Origin: Vibrio furnissii CIP 102972 | Lineage (GTDB): Bacteria; Pseudomonadota; Gammaproteobacteria; Enterobacterales; Vibrionaceae | Length of the DNA: 64,000 nt | Assembly: GCF_000176175.1 (NCBI RefSeq) | Contig: NZ_ACZP01000019.1 | Location: 1 to 64,000, forward strand | Direction of reading: 5' to 3' | Program-made: the position numbers and the translations under genes | Notes under the pieces: generated by a model | The model's input: the letters and a program-made list of their open reading frames with translations, nothing else | Databases searched by the model: none | What the model was told of the DNA's origin: nothing | In this document: in pieces, positions 38,337 through 46,207 of the stretch | How positions within the stretch are numbered: position 1 is the stretch's first letter | Layout of the letters: the number at the start of each line of letters is the position of its first letter

Positions 38337-38381
38337 CCTACCCAAGATTGTTGAATCGGTAATGCGTTCAAAGGAGCCATC

Positions 38382-38798
38382 ATGTTCGCTCGTTTTATCA
38401 TGGCATGTGGTGATGCCATACGCACTTGGTGGCTGACCAGCCGCTTTGTGACGTATCAGTCACCGCTGCGTTTGTTGCAACTGCAACACACCTGCGCGCT
38501 GCAGAAACGCTGTCGCAATACCACGCGTATTGCGCTGGGAGATACGGTGCATTTGGTGGATACCGAACGTTATCATCAGTATCGCATGACGCTGGTGGCG
38601 TCTCATCAGCATCAACCGCTGTCCGGCCAGTTGGCTTGGGATTCGTACCTAGGCTCTGCGCTCATGGGGCGGGCGCGCGATGACGTGTTGGAACTCCGTA
38701 TTCTCGGTCGTTCTCGCCGATATGCGATTACCGAAATTGTCTATGAAGTTCAGCCGCCAGCTCGTCCTTTGCGATGTGGCTGCGTCTTATGTCAGTGA
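38382..38798 (+). CDS. GreA/GreB C-terminal-domain protein (Rnk-like)
   Basis: The 138-aa protein has an FKBP-like Gre C-terminal domain at about residues 50-123 (ALGDTVHLVD ... GSALMGRARDDVLEL ... YAITEIVYEV), as in GreA, GreB and the nucleoside diphosphate kinase regulator Rnk. It has no room for the Gre coiled coil with catalytic acidic tip, so it would bind RNA polymerase rather than cleave RNA. Rnk behaves this way, but the role here is inference. The tail has three cysteines (CGCVLC, residues 132-137), a possible metal or redox site. AAAGGAG precedes the ATG. Confidence 0.72.
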   Translation: MFARFIMACGDAIRTWWLTSRFVTYQSPLRLLQLQHTCALQKRCRNTTRIALGDTVHLVDTERYHQYRMTLVASHQHQPLSGQLAWDSYLGSALMGRARDDVLELRILGRSRRYAITEIVYEVQPPARPLRCGCVLCQ

Positions 38799-38810
38799 AC
38801 GGAGATCCTC

Positions 38811-38924
38811 ATGAGTAAGCAGATGCAAAAGAAACCTCAAATGACCCTGAAAGAAAAACGTCGCCAGAAGCAGGAAAAAGCGCAGGAGAACGGCGTGATT
38901 AAATTGCGTAAATCACGCGGTTAA
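38811..38924 (+). CDS. small basic protein of unknown function
   Basis: A 37-aa lysine/arginine/glutamine-rich frame (MSKQMQKKPQMTLKEKRRQK...) starts 12 bp after the Gre-domain gene, has GGAG 7 bp before its ATG, and ends before a strong terminator. This organisation indicates co-transcription and real translation. I do not recognise a family. The composition suggests an RNA- or ribosome-associated helix, which is only a guess. Confidence 0.6.
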   Translation: MSKQMQKKPQMTLKEKRRQKQEKAQENGVIKLRKSRG

Positions 38925-38952
38925 TCGCCTCGAGTCTGGATAAAGTGCGAGA

Positions 38953-38978
38953 AGCCCGATCAATGATCGGGCTTTTTG
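38953..38978 (+). terminator. intrinsic terminator after the small basic protein gene
   Basis: AGCCCGATC-AAT-GATCGGGCT followed by T-rich sequence forms a perfect 9-bp stem and ends the two-gene unit starting at 38382. Confidence 0.88.
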
Positions 38979-39006
38979 ATGATTGAAAAAAATTTTTGGT
39001 ACATGG

Positions 39007-39034
39007 CTTGAAAGTACGCTGCGCGACCTTATAT
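39007..39034 (+). promoter_or_regulatory. sigma-32 heat-shock promoter of the hsp20 gene
   Basis: CTTGAAA (39007-39013) matches the heat-shock -35 exactly. After 13 bp CCTTATAT (39027-39034) fits the -10 consensus CCCCATNT at five of the seven fixed positions. It precedes a ~165-nt leader ending in an RNA thermometer. Confidence 0.75.
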
Positions 39035-39044
39035 ATGAAACTGA

Positions 39045-39205
39045 AGGGGATGCCGAATGGATTCCCACACCGTGGTGACGCGGGATCGCTCCGATGAGGA
39101 TCAACGCCACTACACCATTAACCAATCAATGGCCTCATGTCTGAAGAATGAGGACCGTGCCTTAACCGATCAAGGTTAAGACTATTGCTTAATCAAGAGG
39201 ATAGT
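39045..39205 (+). promoter_or_regulatory. ROSE-type RNA thermometer in the hsp20 leader
   Basis: Near the start codon CTATTGCT (39182-39189) pairs with AGGATAG (39198-39204) to form a 7-bp stem with one bulged G. That stem buries the Shine-Dalgarno sequence. The UUGCU facing AGGA with a bulged G is the hallmark of ROSE elements, which melt at heat-shock temperature and are typical of ibpA-type leaders. Further stem-loops upstream, such as the one around CACACCGTGGTG, fit the multi-hairpin ROSE layout. Confidence 0.8.
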
Positions 39206-39208
39206 ATG

Positions 39209-39646
39209 ATGAGAACTGTAGATTTCACGCCTTTATACCGCAACGCAATTGGCTTTGACCGTCTGTTGAACATGATGGAAGCCAACACCGCCAAAAACAC
39301 ACAGGGCGGTTACCCTCCGTACAACATTGAACAGCAAGAAGAGAACAAATACCGCATTACCATGGCGGTGGCTGGATTTGCGGAGGATGAACTGGACATT
39401 ACGCAGCAAGAAAATACGCTGATTGTGCGTGGTGAACGCCAGCCGGAAGAGAATAAGAACTACATCTACCAGGGCATTGCGGAACGCGATTTTGAGCGCA
39501 AGTTCCAACTGGCAGATTACGTCAAAGTGATTGGCGCAGTGATGGAAAAAGGGTTACTGCACATCGACTTAGAACGTGAAATTCCGCAGGCAATGCAACC
39601 GCGTAAAATTGCCATCAACGGCACCCAGTTGCTTGAGAATCAATAA
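39209..39646 (+). CDS. ibpA: small heat-shock protein of the Hsp20/IbpA family
   Basis: The 145-aa alpha-crystallin-type holdase has a short N-terminal arm ([18 protein letters not shown]), the crystallin domain at about residues 35-125 ([10 protein letters not shown] ... [15 protein letters not shown]) and an I-A-I tail motif for oligomerisation. It binds unfolding proteins for later rescue by DnaK/ClpB. Two adjacent ATGs (39206, 39209) could start it; the second has better spacing from AGAGGA. Regulation is by sigma-32 and by the ROSE leader. Confidence 0.95.
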   Translation: MRTVDFTPLYRNAIGFDRLLNMMEANTAKNTQGGYPPYNIEQQEENKYRITMAVAGFAEDELDITQQENTLIVRGERQPEENKNYIYQGIAERDFERKFQLADYVKVIGAVMEKGLLHIDLEREIPQAMQPRKIAINGTQLLENQ

Positions 39647-39649
39647 TGA

Positions 39650-39675
39650 AAAAGCCCGCTTCGGCGGGCTTTTTT
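39650..39675 (+). terminator. intrinsic terminator between hsp20 and avtA
   Basis: AAGCCCGC-TTCG-GCGGGCTTTTTT follows the hsp20 stop codon and faces the convergent avtA gene. Confidence 0.9.
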
Positions 39676-39686
39676 ATGCGCGGTGG

Positions 39687-40937
39687 TTAACCTTCCAAGT
39701 ACGCCTTTTTCACTTCCTCGGCGATGATGGCAATGCCTTGTTGCATCGCGTCATCGTTCTGCACGTAGTTCATGCGCAGGCACTGATGGGCATGCGCCCA
39801 GTCTTCTTTTTGGCCGATGAAGAAATACTCTCCCGGCACGATCAGCACGCCACGTGCTTTAAGGCGACGGTAGAGTTCTAGGGTCGTGATGGGCAGTTCA
39901 TCAAACCACAGCCACAGAAAAATCGCGCCTTCAGGCTTATGAATGCGAAAACGTGGGTCGTCGATCGCCTGTTGCAGCAAGGTCACCGCGCGCTGCGATT
40001 TCTGGCGGTAGAATGGCTTGATCACATCTTGGCTAAGACGCAGCAGATCGCCTTTTTCAATGATACGATGCGCCACTGCTGGGCCGACACTCCCCGGCGC
40101 CAAACTGATGATGCCATTCATGTTGGTCAGCGCTTGGGTGACGGCTTCGCTGGCAATCACAATGCCGCAGCGCACGCCCGGCAGCCCTAGCTTGGATAGG
40201 CTCATGCACAAAATGGTGTTGTCGTTCCAAAAGGGTTCCACATCTTCAAAAATGATGTTGGGAAACGGCACGCCGTAAGCGTTGTCGATGATAAGCGGAA
40301 TGTTGTTGTCGCGCGCCAGTTGGTCCAGCTTATGGATTTCTTCTTCCGTCAGCACGTTGCCAGTTGGGTTTGTTGGTCGGGAGGCACAAATCGCCGCCAC
40401 CGATTCATCGACGGAAAGCTGCTCAAAATCGACGTGGTATTTGAACAGGCCGTTATCGAGTAGTTCGATTTCTGGGTGGTAGGAGACAAAAATATCCTCG
40501 TCAATGCCCGCATCACCATAGCCGATGTATTCTGGGGCCAGTGGCAGCAAAATTTTCTTGAAGCTGCCGTCCGGTTGGCGCCCGGCCAGCAAATTGAACA
40601 GATAGAAGAAGCCGCTTTGGCTGCCGTTGGTCAGGCTGATGTTTTTTTCGCTGATGTCCCAGCCGTACGTGTCGCGCAATAGTGTGGCCAGTGCTTTGAC
40701 CAGCACATCTTTGCCTTGTGGGCCGTCGTAGTTGGTCATGGCAGCAATCAGAGAGCCGTCGGCCAGCATCTCTTCACTGGTGAGTTTAAAATAATCGAGC
40801 ATTTCCGGAATCGCGGCCGGGTTGCCGCCACCGAGCATGATGGCGCCTGGCGTGCGCAGACCATCGTTTAAATCGTCCATTAACTGGGTTATTCCGGAGT
40901 ACCGATTAAATTTCTCGCCAAAAGTAGAAAACTGCAT
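39687..40937 (-). CDS. avtA: valine--pyruvate aminotransferase
   Basis: The 416-aa class I PLP aminotransferase interconverts valine plus pyruvate with 2-oxoisovalerate plus alanine. The PLP lysine is K249 in MSLSKLGLPGVRCG, with the usual N190 (ASRPTNPTGN) and D218/Y221 (IIDNAYG). The start MQFSTFGEKFNRYSGITQLM matches AvtA. It lies downstream of the glyS terminator and convergent with hsp20, and it complements the ilv operon further right. Confidence 0.9.
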   Translation of the reverse strand: MQFSTFGEKFNRYSGITQLMDDLNDGLRTPGAIMLGGGNPAAIPEMLDYFKLTSEEMLADGSLIAAMTNYDGPQGKDVLVKALATLLRDTYGWDISEKNISLTNGSQSGFFYLFNLLAGRQPDGSFKKILLPLAPEYIGYGDAGIDEDIFVSYHPEIELLDNGLFKYHVDFEQLSVDESVAAICASRPTNPTGNVLTEEEIHKLDQLARDNNIPLIIDNAYGVPFPNIIFEDVEPFWNDNTILCMSLSKLGLPGVRCGIVIASEAVTQALTNMNGIISLAPGSVGPAVAHRIIEKGDLLRLSQDVIKPFYRQKSQRAVTLLQQAIDDPRFRIHKPEGAIFLWLWFDELPITTLELYRRLKARGVLIVPGEYFFIGQKEDWAHAHQCLRMNYVQNDDAMQQGIAIIAEEVKKAYLEG

Positions 40938-41070
40938 GATTCGACTGCCTAAAGTGTTGTGTTTGTATCTTGTTGGTTAGCGGGAGGAATCTCCGCCATT
41001 TAGAGTAGTTCTTGAACATACCGCAATGTTTTTGACAGGCAAAGTACTATTTTGTTTTCGATCAAAAAAC

Positions 41071-41098
41071 AAAGCCCGACTCCAGAGAGTCGGGCTTT
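41071..41098 (-). terminator. terminator of glyQS
   Basis: AAAGCCCGACT and AGTCGGGCTTT form an 11-bp stem. On the minus strand it is followed by GTTTTTT, 25 bp after the glyS stop codon. Confidence 0.88.
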
Positions 41099-41123
41099 GA
41101 ACAAACCAAGTCGAAGAACGACG

Positions 41124-43190
41124 TTATTTCTGCAACAGGGAGATATCCGCGATTTGCAGGAACAGGTTACGCAGGTTATTCAGCAGCGTCAGACGGTTTT
41201 TCTTCAGCGCTTCATCATCGGCCATGACCATCACGTTGTCGAAGAACGCATCGACCGGTTCACGCAGACCCGCCAGTTGGCTCAGAGCCTGCTGGTAGTT
41301 GCCAGTAGCAAATGCCGGTTCCAGAGCTTCAGTCATCACTTCGACCGCTTCTGCCAACGCTTTTTCTGCGTCTTCTTGTAGCAGCGCCAAGTCAATCTCT
41401 TGCGCCAGCTCGCCGTCGAATTTCGCCAGGATGTTACCCACACGTTTATTCGCCGCTGCCAACGCTTCGGCCGCATCAAGGTCACGGAAGTGCGACACCG
41501 CTTTCACACGGCGGTCAAAGTCAGCCGGTTTGGTTGGGTGACGTGCCAACACCGCTTGAATGATGTCCACGCTGAAGCCTTCGTCTTGGTACCAAGCACG
41601 GAAACGGCCCAGCATGAATTCAATCACGTCTTGCTCAACATTGTCGTTGCTCAGGCGATCACCAAACAGTGATTTCGCTTTGGCGACAAGGTCGACCAAA
41701 TCCAGGTTGTAACCGTATTCCACGATGATACGCAGTACACCCAGTGATGCACGGCGCAGGGCAAACGGGTCACTGCCTTTCGGCGCTTGGCCAATACCAA
41801 AGATACCCACGATGGTGTCCAGTTTGTCTGCCATCGCGACAGCGGCAGACACGCCATTGGTTGGCAGGCTGTCGCCAGCGAAACGTGGCATGTACTGCTC
41901 GTTCAGTGCCACAGCCACTTCTTCGGCTTCACCGTCGTGGCGGGCGTAGTGCATGCCCATCACACCTTGGGTATCGGTAAATTCGAACACCATGGATGTC
42001 ATGAGGTCACACTTGGCCAGCAGACCAGCTCGTTTGGATTTCTCGACATCGGCACCGATTTGCTCAGCAATGTAACCTGCAAGCTCGGTGATACGGTCGG
42101 TTTTGTCTTTGATGGTGCCCAGTTTTTGCTGGAAAATTGCCGTTTCTAGCTGAGGCAGGCGATCAACCAGTTTGCTCTTCAGGTCGGTGTTGAAGAAGAA
42201 CTCGGCGTCAGCCAGACGTGGGCGAACCACTTTCTCGTTCCCTTCAATAACATGGCGAGGCTCTTTGGACTCGATGTTGGACACGAAGATGAAGTTAGGC
42301 AGCAGGTGCTTGTTGGCGTCGTAAACTGGGAAGTATTTCTGGTCACCTTTCATGGTGTACACCAGGGCTTCCGCTGGCACTTTGAGGAATTTCTCTTCAA
42401 ATTTCGCCGTCAGGACCACTGGGAATTCAACCAACGAGGTCACTTCTTCAACCAGATCGTCTTCCAGATCGGCGATGCCGCCCAGTTCTGCAGCCGCTTT
42501 TTGGGCGCCGTCGATGATCATCGCTTTACGGGTTTCGTAATCGGCAATCACTTTACCGCGCTCTAGCAGGATCGCAGGGTACTGCGCTGCCGAATCGATG
42601 GTGAATTCAGGTTCACCCATGAAGCGGTGGCCACGGATGATGCGGCCTGATTTCACGCCGAGAATTTCGCCGTCAATCAGGGTGTCGCCAAACAGAATGG
42701 TCAGGGTTTTGACCGGACGGATGAATTGCGTTTCTTTATCGCCCCAACGCATCGGTTTGGCGATCGGCAGATGAGCCAGTGCTTTGGCAGCCATGTCGAC
42801 AACCACGGCAGCGGTGTCTTGGCCTTTCACTTGCTCTTTAAACAGCAGCCATTCACCTTTGTCGGTGACGAGGCGTTCAGCTTGCTCAACGGTAATGCCG
42901 TTGCCGCGTGCCCAGCCTTGTGCTGCTTTGGTTGGGTTGCCGTCGGCATCAAACGCGACGCTGACCGCTGGACCCCGTTTTTCAACCACTTTGTCCGGTT
43001 GACCTTCTGCCAAGTTGGCCACTTTCAGTGCCAGACGACGTGGGGTGGCGTACCAAGTCACGCCATCGTGTGCGATGCCCGCATTGTTCAGTTCTGCAGT
43101 AAAGTTTGCTGCAAACGCTTCTGCCAGTGTACGCAGTTGTTTTGGCGGCAGCTCTTCCGTACCCAGCTCAATCAAAAATTCTTTTGCCAT
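41124..43190 (-). CDS. glyS: glycine--tRNA ligase beta subunit
   Basis: The 688-aa beta subunit of the tetrameric bacterial glycyl-tRNA synthetase recognises tRNA-Gly. It starts with [19 protein letters not shown] and has the HD-like domain ([20 protein letters not shown]) and a C-terminal anticodon-binding DALR-type region. The ATG at 43190 is preferred over the in-frame 43229, which would overlap glyQ. It follows glyQ by 14 bp. Confidence 0.97.
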   Translation of the reverse strand: MAKEFLIELGTEELPPKQLRTLAEAFAANFTAELNNAGIAHDGVTWYATPRRLALKVANLAEGQPDKVVEKRGPAVSVAFDADGNPTKAAQGWARGNGITVEQAERLVTDKGEWLLFKEQVKGQDTAAVVVDMAAKALAHLPIAKPMRWGDKETQFIRPVKTLTILFGDTLIDGEILGVKSGRIIRGHRFMGEPEFTIDSAAQYPAILLERGKVIADYETRKAMIIDGAQKAAAELGGIADLEDDLVEEVTSLVEFPVVLTAKFEEKFLKVPAEALVYTMKGDQKYFPVYDANKHLLPNFIFVSNIESKEPRHVIEGNEKVVRPRLADAEFFFNTDLKSKLVDRLPQLETAIFQQKLGTIKDKTDRITELAGYIAEQIGADVEKSKRAGLLAKCDLMTSMVFEFTDTQGVMGMHYARHDGEAEEVAVALNEQYMPRFAGDSLPTNGVSAAVAMADKLDTIVGIFGIGQAPKGSDPFALRRASLGVLRIIVEYGYNLDLVDLVAKAKSLFGDRLSNDNVEQDVIEFMLGRFRAWYQDEGFSVDIIQAVLARHPTKPADFDRRVKAVSHFRDLDAAEALAAANKRVGNILAKFDGELAQEIDLALLQEDAEKALAEAVEVMTEALEPAFATGNYQQALSQLAGLREPVDAFFDNVMVMADDEALKKNRLTLLNNLRNLFLQIADISLLQK

Positions 43191-43204
43191 GTGACGTCTT
43201 CCCC

Positions 43205-44122
43205 TTACTTCTCTTCGGACTTTTTGCACATTGGGAAGCCCAGTGCTTCACGGGATGCGTAATAAGCTTCAGCCACTGACTTCGTCAGGTTACGAATACG
43301 CAGGATGTAGCGTTGACGTTCCGTGACGGAAATCGCTTTGCGTGCATCCAGCAGGTTGAACGCGTGTCCGGCTTTCAGAATGCGCTCGTATGCTGGCAAT
43401 GGCAGTGGTTTTTCCAGTGCTAACAGGTGGAGACACTCTTTTTCGCATTGGTCGAAGAAGGTGAACAGGAAGTCGACATCGGCGTGTTCGAAGTTGTACG
43501 TGGACTGTTCGACTTCGTTTTGGTGGTAGATGTCACCGTAGGTCACTTTACCTAGTGGGCCATCGGTCCATACCAAATCATACACAGAATCTACGCCCTG
43601 AATGTACATCGCTAGACGCTCGATACCGTACGTGATTTCGCCGGTAACCGGCTTACACTCAAGACCACCCACTTGCTGGAAGTAAGTGAACTGCGTCACT
43701 TCCATGCCGTTTAGCCACACTTCCCAGCCCAGACCCCAAGCACCGAGTGTTGGGTTTTCCCAGTTATCTTCCACGAAGCGGATGTCGTGTACTTGTGGGT
43801 CAACGCCCAGCACTTTCAGAGAACCGAGGTACAGCTCTTGAATGTTGTCTGGTGACGGTTTAATGATGACCTGGAATTGGTAGTAGTGTTGCAGACGGTT
43901 CGGGTTTTCACCGTAACGACCATCTGTTGGACGGCGTGAAGGTTGAACATACGCTGTAGCGATTGGCTCTGGGCCAAGAGCTCGTAAGCACGTCATTGGG
44001 TGAGACGTACCTGCGCCCACTTCCATATCTAATGGTTGAACAATGGTACAGCCTTGTTGGGCCCAATAATCCTGCAGCGCGAGGATCATACCCTGAAAGG
44101 TTTTGATATCGTATTTTTGCAT
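43205..44122 (-). CDS. glyQ: glycine--tRNA ligase alpha subunit
   Basis: The 305-aa catalytic class II subunit activates glycine. It contains [20 protein letters not shown] and [19 protein letters not shown], characteristic of GlyQ. The start at 44122 ([16 protein letters not shown]) is the family start. It is divergent from the mneA riboswitch region. Confidence 0.97.
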   Translation of the reverse strand: MQKYDIKTFQGMILALQDYWAQQGCTIVQPLDMEVGAGTSHPMTCLRALGPEPIATAYVQPSRRPTDGRYGENPNRLQHYYQFQVIIKPSPDNIQELYLGSLKVLGVDPQVHDIRFVEDNWENPTLGAWGLGWEVWLNGMEVTQFTYFQQVGGLECKPVTGEITYGIERLAMYIQGVDSVYDLVWTDGPLGKVTYGDIYHQNEVEQSTYNFEHADVDFLFTFFDQCEKECLHLLALEKPLPLPAYERILKAGHAFNLLDARKAISVTERQRYILRIRNLTKSVAEAYYASREALGFPMCKKSEEK

Positions 44123-44337
44123 AGTCAGGTTCGCGCGATTCTTCTGTCTGAATTGATAAAAAATAACGATCAAGTATACCGAGTTATTCCCCGACAAAGT
44201 AGAGGAAATCTTGCTTAATTAATCGGCGAAATTCTCTTTTCATGGAGTTTTTTGCCTTTAAGCTGCGCAAATTTCCTCGTGTTGACGCTTTTCGTCATCT
44301 TGGGGTTGAGAAATGTGCCGAGGCTGGATAGAATTCC

Positions 44338-44466
44338 CCCGTCTTTGGGGAGTAGCTTCTCGATCAAATGTCCTCATTTGATCGGTTCGTTCGTCAACAC
44401 AATTGGTGCACAATCACCATGGCGTTCGAGACTCGGTGCCGACCGGGTTTAGCAAGACCTTAGACA
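44338..44466 (+). promoter_or_regulatory. yybP-ykoY manganese riboswitch
   Basis: The leader of mneA has the conserved 5' segment TTTGGGGAGTAGC (44344-44356) and the 3' segment AGCAAGACC (44451-44459), with variable hairpins between. These are the two invariant strands of the yybP-ykoY aptamer that binds Mn2+. GTCT at 44341-44344 can pair with AGAC at 44462-44465 as the outer P1 helix. Position before a Mn exporter gene fits established biology of this class. Confidence 0.88.
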
Positions 44467-44529
44467 AACATCACGAACCGGGGTGGGGCGTGTCTGTTTG
44501 TCTATGGTTATATAATTATCCCTGCCCCA
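44461..44529 (+). promoter_or_regulatory. probable expression platform of the riboswitch
   Basis: TAGACAAACA (44461-44470) and TGTTTGTCTA (44495-44504) form a perfect 10-bp inverted repeat that reuses the 3' strand of P1, so the two helices are mutually exclusive. A further pairing TGGGGC (44484-44489) with GCCCCA (44524-44529) reaches within 12 bp of the mneA start. There is no T-run, suggesting translational control. Confidence 0.55.
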
Positions 44530-44540
44530 ATGAGCAAGTC

Positions 44541-45095
44541 GTGAGCGTTTTAGCTATCTCTATTACTACTGTTGCACTGGCCGAAATCGGGGATAAAACC
44601 CAGCTTTTGTCGTTATTACTCGCCAGTCGATACCGTAAACCGATCCCTATTATTGCTGCTATCTTTCTGGCAACGATTGCCAACCATGCTTTGGCGGCGT
44701 GGCTTGGGGTGGTCGTGGCCGATTATCTGTCGCCTGAGGTGTTGAAATGGGTGCTGGTGGTGAGCTTTTTGGCGATGGCCGCCTGGGTACTGATTCCCGA
44801 TAAAATCGATGATGACGAAGAGATTTCCAATCGGGGACCGTTTGTGGCCAGCTTCATTGCCTTCTTTGTGGCGGAAATTGGCGACAAAACGCAAATTGCG
44901 ACCTCCATTTTGGGCGCGCAATACGCCGATGCATTGTCGTGGGTGGTTCTGGGCACCACCATCGGTATGCTGCTGGCAAACGTGCCCGTGGTGCTGATCG
45001 GTAAATTATCGGCCGACAAAATGCCACTGGGTCTGATTCGGAAAGTGACTGCGGCGCTGTTTGCGGCATTGGCCGTGGGCGCGGCGGTGTTCTAA
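44541..45095 (+). CDS. mneA: manganese exporter of the UPF0016/GDT1 family (MneA)
   Basis: The 184-aa inner-membrane protein has two homologous halves of about three helices, each with the family motif: AEIGDKTQLLSLLLASRY near residue 13 and AEIGDKTQIATSILGAQY near residue 110. It closely resembles V. cholerae MneA, which exports Mn2+. The start is taken as GTG 44541, giving the family N-terminus (VLAISITTVALAE). Extension upstream would run through the riboswitch. Mn2+ binding to the leader RNA should turn on expression. Confidence 0.92.
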   Translation: MSVLAISITTVALAEIGDKTQLLSLLLASRYRKPIPIIAAIFLATIANHALAAWLGVVVADYLSPEVLKWVLVVSFLAMAAWVLIPDKIDDDEEISNRGPFVASFIAFFVAEIGDKTQIATSILGAQYADALSWVVLGTTIGMLLANVPVVLIGKLSADKMPLGLIRKVTAALFAALAVGAAVF

Positions 45096-45236
45096 CCGAC
45101 AAATATTCTGTGAAACAAACGATTAGCGACGGTCAGGCGCACGCAATTTCCGCTCCATAGCGTGATATTCGCCATATTCGTGTCATACTTGTCATGCTAG
45201 TGTAAAGGGCAACCATCATCGCGAGAGGGTAGGTGT

Positions 45237-45497
45237 ATGCTGACACGTTATATGGGTATGAGCGCCAAAAGTCAGAGTTACCTGTTTACTTTGGGTCTGG
45301 CGTTAACTTTGCTTGGCATGTCGCTAACGGACATGTGGTTACCGATGGTGGCGGGGGCCATCATTATGACGGGACTCACGGTGGAGTCGTGGATTCGTGT
45401 AGCGCACATCATTCCGTTGCATGAAGAAGTCCGTGCGATGCAAAAGCAGATTCATCGATTGCAAGCGGAAGTCCGCGCCATCGAACATCAGGAATAA
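45237..45497 (+). CDS. small membrane protein with coiled-coil tail, unknown function
   Basis: This 86-aa protein has two hydrophobic segments (about residues 14-29 and 33-50) followed by a charged helix with heptad pattern (EEVRAMQKQIHRLQAEVRAIEH). GAGGGTAGG precedes the ATG and an intrinsic terminator follows, so it is probably real. I do not recognise a family. It lies alone between mneA and tusA. Confidence 0.68.
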   Translation: MLTRYMGMSAKSQSYLFTLGLALTLLGMSLTDMWLPMVAGAIIMTGLTVESWIRVAHIIPLHEEVRAMQKQIHRLQAEVRAIEHQE

Positions 45498-45500
45498 ATC

Positions 45501-45526
45501 AAAGGCTGCCTCGGGCAGCCTTTTTT
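45501..45526. terminator. terminator between the small membrane protein gene and tusA
   Basis: AAAGGCTGCC-TCGG-GCAGCCTTTTTT is a strong GC stem with T-run on the plus strand and A-run on the left, so it can serve both convergent genes. Confidence 0.9.
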
Positions 45527-45531
45527 GTCTG

Positions 45532-45780
45532 CTAGTCCAGCCCTTTCTTAATCAGGTACTGGTACGGCAGTTCGTCGGTTTTCGCACCGAGCAACTGATG
45601 ATCCATAAATCGGCAGAAGCTTGGAATGTCACGCGTGGTCGAGGGATCGTCGGCCTTAATCAACAGGACGTCACCGTCGTTCATGGTACGAATTGTCTTC
45701 CTGACCATCATCACTGGCTCTGGGCAGCGTAATCCTTCCGCTTCTAACACCAATGTGGCTAATTCAGGATTAAAAGTCAT
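45532..45780 (-). CDS. tusA: sulfurtransferase TusA
   Basis: The 82-aa sulfur carrier accepts persulfide sulfur from IscS for 2-thiolation of tRNA wobble uridines, the same bases modified by MnmE/MnmG. The catalytic cysteine is C19 in [14 protein letters not shown], which matches E. coli numbering when translation starts at ATG 45780. An earlier TTG at 45786 is less likely. Confidence 0.93.
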   Translation of the reverse strand: MTFNPELATLVLEAEGLRCPEPVMMVRKTIRTMNDGDVLLIKADDPSTTRDIPSFCRFMDHQLLGAKTDELPYQYLIKKGLD

Positions 45781-45917
45781 GGTCAAACCTAATGGATGTC
45801 ACAAATCAGGTCTAGATAATACTGGCGAAGAAAAAATATTCAATAAGCGCTTGGCAAAGTGATCTTTTTGTTTTAATTTAGTTAACAAGTTGGTAACAAA
45901 TAACGAGGGAGTGCAAT

Positions 45918-46103
45918 ATGTTGACAGCACTAGACAGACTGACCATCTACTCGGTTCTGTGTTTTATTTCCTTTTGCGCCCTTGTGATGCGAACGCCAAC
46001 CGAAACCTCATTGATGCCGCTACTCGGCGTGAGTGCTTCGCTATTTGGGATTTGGCTCGAGATGCATCGCTGGCAAGGTGCATCTGGTGAGCAAGAACAC
46101 TAA
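45918..46103 (+). CDS. small membrane protein of unknown function (61 aa)
   Basis: This 61-aa frame has two hydrophobic stretches (about residues 7-24 and 31-48) and a polar tail ending EQEH. GAGGGAG lies 6 bp before the ATG and a terminator follows, supporting translation. I do not recognise the family. It is monocistronic between tusA and the cyclase pair. Confidence 0.62.
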   Translation: MLTALDRLTIYSVLCFISFCALVMRTPTETSLMPLLGVSASLFGIWLEMHRWQGASGEQEH

Positions 46104-46163
46104 CACACACTTGTCAAACTACGCTCAATTACATTCCGACACTATCCCCATTTTTCTTGGGCT

Positions 46164-46190
46164 TCCCCGCTGAAAGGCGGGATTTTTTTT
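46164..46190 (+). terminator. intrinsic terminator after the 61-aa membrane protein gene
   Basis: CCCGC-TGAAAG-GCGGG followed by a run of eight T. It separates the gene from the convergent cyclase genes. Confidence 0.85.
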
Positions 46191-46207
46191 GCCTGCGATT
46201 CGGCGTT

